From positions 9,906 to 73,905 of the forward strand of contig CAKSHB010000004.1 of NCBI GenBank assembly GCA_934456295.1: 64,000 nucleotides of DNA. Direction: 5' to 3'. A program made the position numbers and the translations under genes. A model generated the notes under the pieces. The model was not told the origin of the DNA. It did no database searches and saw only the letters and a program-made list of their open reading frames with translations. The DNA is from an uncultured Clostridia bacterium (GTDB lineage: Bacteria > Bacillota > Clostridia > UBA1381 > UMGS1253). Shown here piece by piece: positions 62,524 through 64,000 of this stretch (its first letter is position 1; every line of letters begins with the position of its first letter).

Positions 62524-64000
62524 GTGGATATACAGCTTAAAAAAGAGATGATTGCCATAAATGAAACGCTGGCACGGGAAAACACACAGGTTCTTGTGCA
62601 GAGCGACATAATTGTGCCCGATGTAAAAAGCGATATGGCAAAGGTTTTGCAGATAGACTCACAGGTTATGACGGAAAGTGTTGCGGCGCTTGACGGTGCG
62701 GCTGATGTTTCGGGCAAAGTCAGCCTGACAATACTCTATGTTCCCGAGGGCGACACAAAGCCCGTATGCTCAATATGCTCCGCAATACCGTTCACGGCGC
62801 GCGTTGAAAACAAAAACATCAGTGCAAACTCGAAATGCATAGTGTCGGCACAGATGAGCAATGTCGAATTTTCCATGCTTAATTCGCGCAAGCTTTCCGT
62901 AAAGGCGGTGGCGGAGCTGAACACAAGGTGCATACGCGAGAATAACGTTGAGCTTGTGTGCGATGTTTCCTCGGAAATACCGGTTGAAACGCATAAAGAC
63001 GAGTTTTGGATATATAATCTCGTCTATGCCGGACATGAAAAAATCGGTATACGCGAAACGCTCGATTTTCCTGCCGGCAAACCGTCCGCGGCAACCGTGC
63101 TGAAGGCCGATGCAAAAATAAACAACAGCGAGGTGCGGCTTGTTACGGGAAAGGTTGTCATAAAGGGCAGCGTTGAAATATGTACGCTTTATGTGTCGGA
63201 GGATAATACGATTGAGTATATGGAGCACGAAATTCCGTTTACTGAGGTGCTTGACGCGGAGGGCGTGAGCGAGGGCTGCATGTGCGATTTGGAAACGGAA
63301 ATCGGTCAGGTGGACTTTTCACTCAGAGCCGACAGTGACGGCGATATGCGCCTGCTCGACATAAACATACTTGCCGACGCGGGGATATCGGTTTCACAGA
63401 ATACCGGCATGAGTGCGGTGGACGACTGTTTCTGTTCGGAATATGAACTCAGATGCGAAACGGTTCCTCTGGAGGCGGATATTCTCGCCGGCACGGGCAA
63501 AGCACAGGAGGCGCTGCGTGCGTCGGTCAGCCTGCCCGAAAACTCGCCCGAAATTGTCAGCGTGTATAACCTGATTGCAAAGCCGTACATATCGGGGGTG
63601 GAAATCGGGAAAAACAGAGCAATCGTAAGGGGCAGCGTTGACTGCTATGTGCTCTACCTGTCAGCATCGCCGACGATGCCGATAAGTACGCAGAAAATGC
63701 AGCCCGAATTTGAGATACCTGTTGAGATAGACGGTATTGATGAGGGAATGGACTGCGACATAAATATCGATATTGCCCATCAGAGCTATAATATCACAAT
63801 GAACGGTGAAATCGAGGTACGATTGTCGGTTGTGATTGAGGCAAAAGCGATAAAGAGCGCCGGCATGCAGCTTATATCAAACGCATATATTGATGAGGAA
63901 GCGCCGGTTGATTTGCGGCGCGGAATTGTGATATATTTTGTGCAGAAGGGCGACACACTCTGGAAAATTGCAAAAAAATACCGTGTGCCCATGGATATGC
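62524..64000 (+). CDS. sipL: SipL-like SPOCS/LysM spore-coat protein (partial, runs off right edge)
   Basis: The frame opens at a GTG 7 nt after GGGAGG and stays open to the window end (492 codons). It shows repeated SPOCS (DUF3794) domains, with segments such as VQSDIIVPDVKSDMAKVLQ near the start and RRGIVIYFVQKGDTLWKIAKKYRV at the end (outlined). The latter is the start of a C-terminal LysM domain, cut after VPMDM. This is the domain order of clostridial SipL, which binds SpoIVA through its LysM domain and is needed for coat anchoring. Its direct position after spoIVA supports that role. Confidence 0.88.
   Translation, partial: MDIQLKKEMIAINETLARENTQVLVQSDIIVPDVKSDMAKVLQIDSQVMTESVAALDGAADVSGKVSLTILYVPEGDTKPVCSICSAIPFTARVENKNISANSKCIVSAQMSNVEFSMLNSRKLSVKAVAELNTRCIRENNVELVCDVSSEIPVETHKDEFWIYNLVYAGHEKIGIRETLDFPAGKPSAATVLKADAKINNSEVRLVTGKVVIKGSVEICTLYVSEDNTIEYMEHEIPFTEVLDAEGVSEGCMCDLETEIGQVDFSLRADSDGDMRLLDINILADAGISVSQNTGMSAVDDCFCSEYELRCETVPLEADILAGTGKAQEALRASVSLPENSPEIVSVYNLIAKPYISGVEIGKNRAIVRGSVDCYVLYLSASPTMPISTQKMQPEFEIPVEIDGIDEGMDCDINIDIAHQSYNITMNGEIEVRLSVVIEAKAIKSAGMQLISNAYIDEEAPVDLRRGIVIYFVQKGDTLWKIAKKYRVPMDM

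Noticed and set aside
1..64000. tRNA, rRNA, CRISPR arrays, insertion sequences or prophage genes
   Set aside because: No T-loop-like or rRNA-like stretch, no regularly spaced repeats, and no transposase, integrase or phage-type protein was found in any gap or frame. Short RNAs may still have been missed by eye.

Overview
This window is chromosomal DNA from an endospore-forming, single-membrane member of the Firmicutes, most likely Clostridia. The evidence is spoIVA followed by a SipL-like gene, spoVG, ribosome-binding sites of the AGGAGG type, many TTG and GTG starts, a WalRK-type two-component system, 'copper amine oxidase N-terminal' stalk domains on secreted proteins, and short-form HisG with HisZ. 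Base composition is moderate with AT-rich intergenic regions. I cannot name a genus. No mobile element, prophage, CRISPR array, rRNA or tRNA was seen. Nearly all of it is core housekeeping DNA around the replication origin.

Layout. 1-3.5 kb (minus): a Cys-rich protein cut by the left edge, a PfkB-family sugar kinase, glyA and an RpiB/LacAB-type isomerase. 3.7-6.8 kb (plus): endonuclease III, a 570-bp AT-rich gap with two exact WalR-box matches and DnaA-box-like sequences, a PrsA-like foldase, and ung. 7-10.9 kb: a complete potABCD polyamine transporter. 11-12.4 kb: a GT39-like membrane protein. 12.5-16.9 kb: two perfect parS sites, parA, parB, a DUF4446 gene, a small coiled-coil membrane protein and serS. 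17-21.3 kb: walR-walK-tetR, with a divergent SleB-type cell-wall hydrolase. 21.4-30.6 kb (minus): an MFS transporter, acn-icd, aspS with a CE7 esterase, and a second MFS transporter.

30.7-34.8 kb (plus): a partial histidine operon (hisZ-hisG-hisA-hisIE) behind a consensus sigma-A promoter, then a small lipoprotein. 34.9-41.9 kb: oriC, with DnaA boxes on both sides of dnaA and a DnaA-trio-like element before dnaN, followed by dnaA-dnaN-rlbA-recF-remB-gyrB. gyrA is not adjacent. 41.9-47.7 kb (minus): a PucR-type regulator, ftsE, ftsX, an M23 peptidase, an S41 peptidase and a GNAT acetyltransferase, which looks like a division and peptidoglycan-remodelling cluster. 48-52.1 kb: a divergent AraC-type regulator and a GH38 alpha-mannosidase. 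52.2-58.8 kb: murC, spoVG, an ECF-type S component, a NifU-like protein with a GGGtGRT-family protein (function unknown), azlCD and a cold-shock protein. 59-64 kb: a DUF378 membrane protein, galK, spoIVA, and a SPOCS/LysM SipL-like gene running off the right edge.

Functional links. ParAB/parS and DnaA/oriC handle origin replication and segregation. WalRK probably controls the neighbouring stalk-domain foldase and perhaps the SleB-type hydrolase. FtsEX, the M23 and S41 peptidases and MurC serve wall growth and division. SpoIVA and SipL build the spore-coat basement layer. The least understood parts are the NifU-like/GGGtGRT pair, the TetR gene coupled to walK, and the two unnamed genes between parB and serS.
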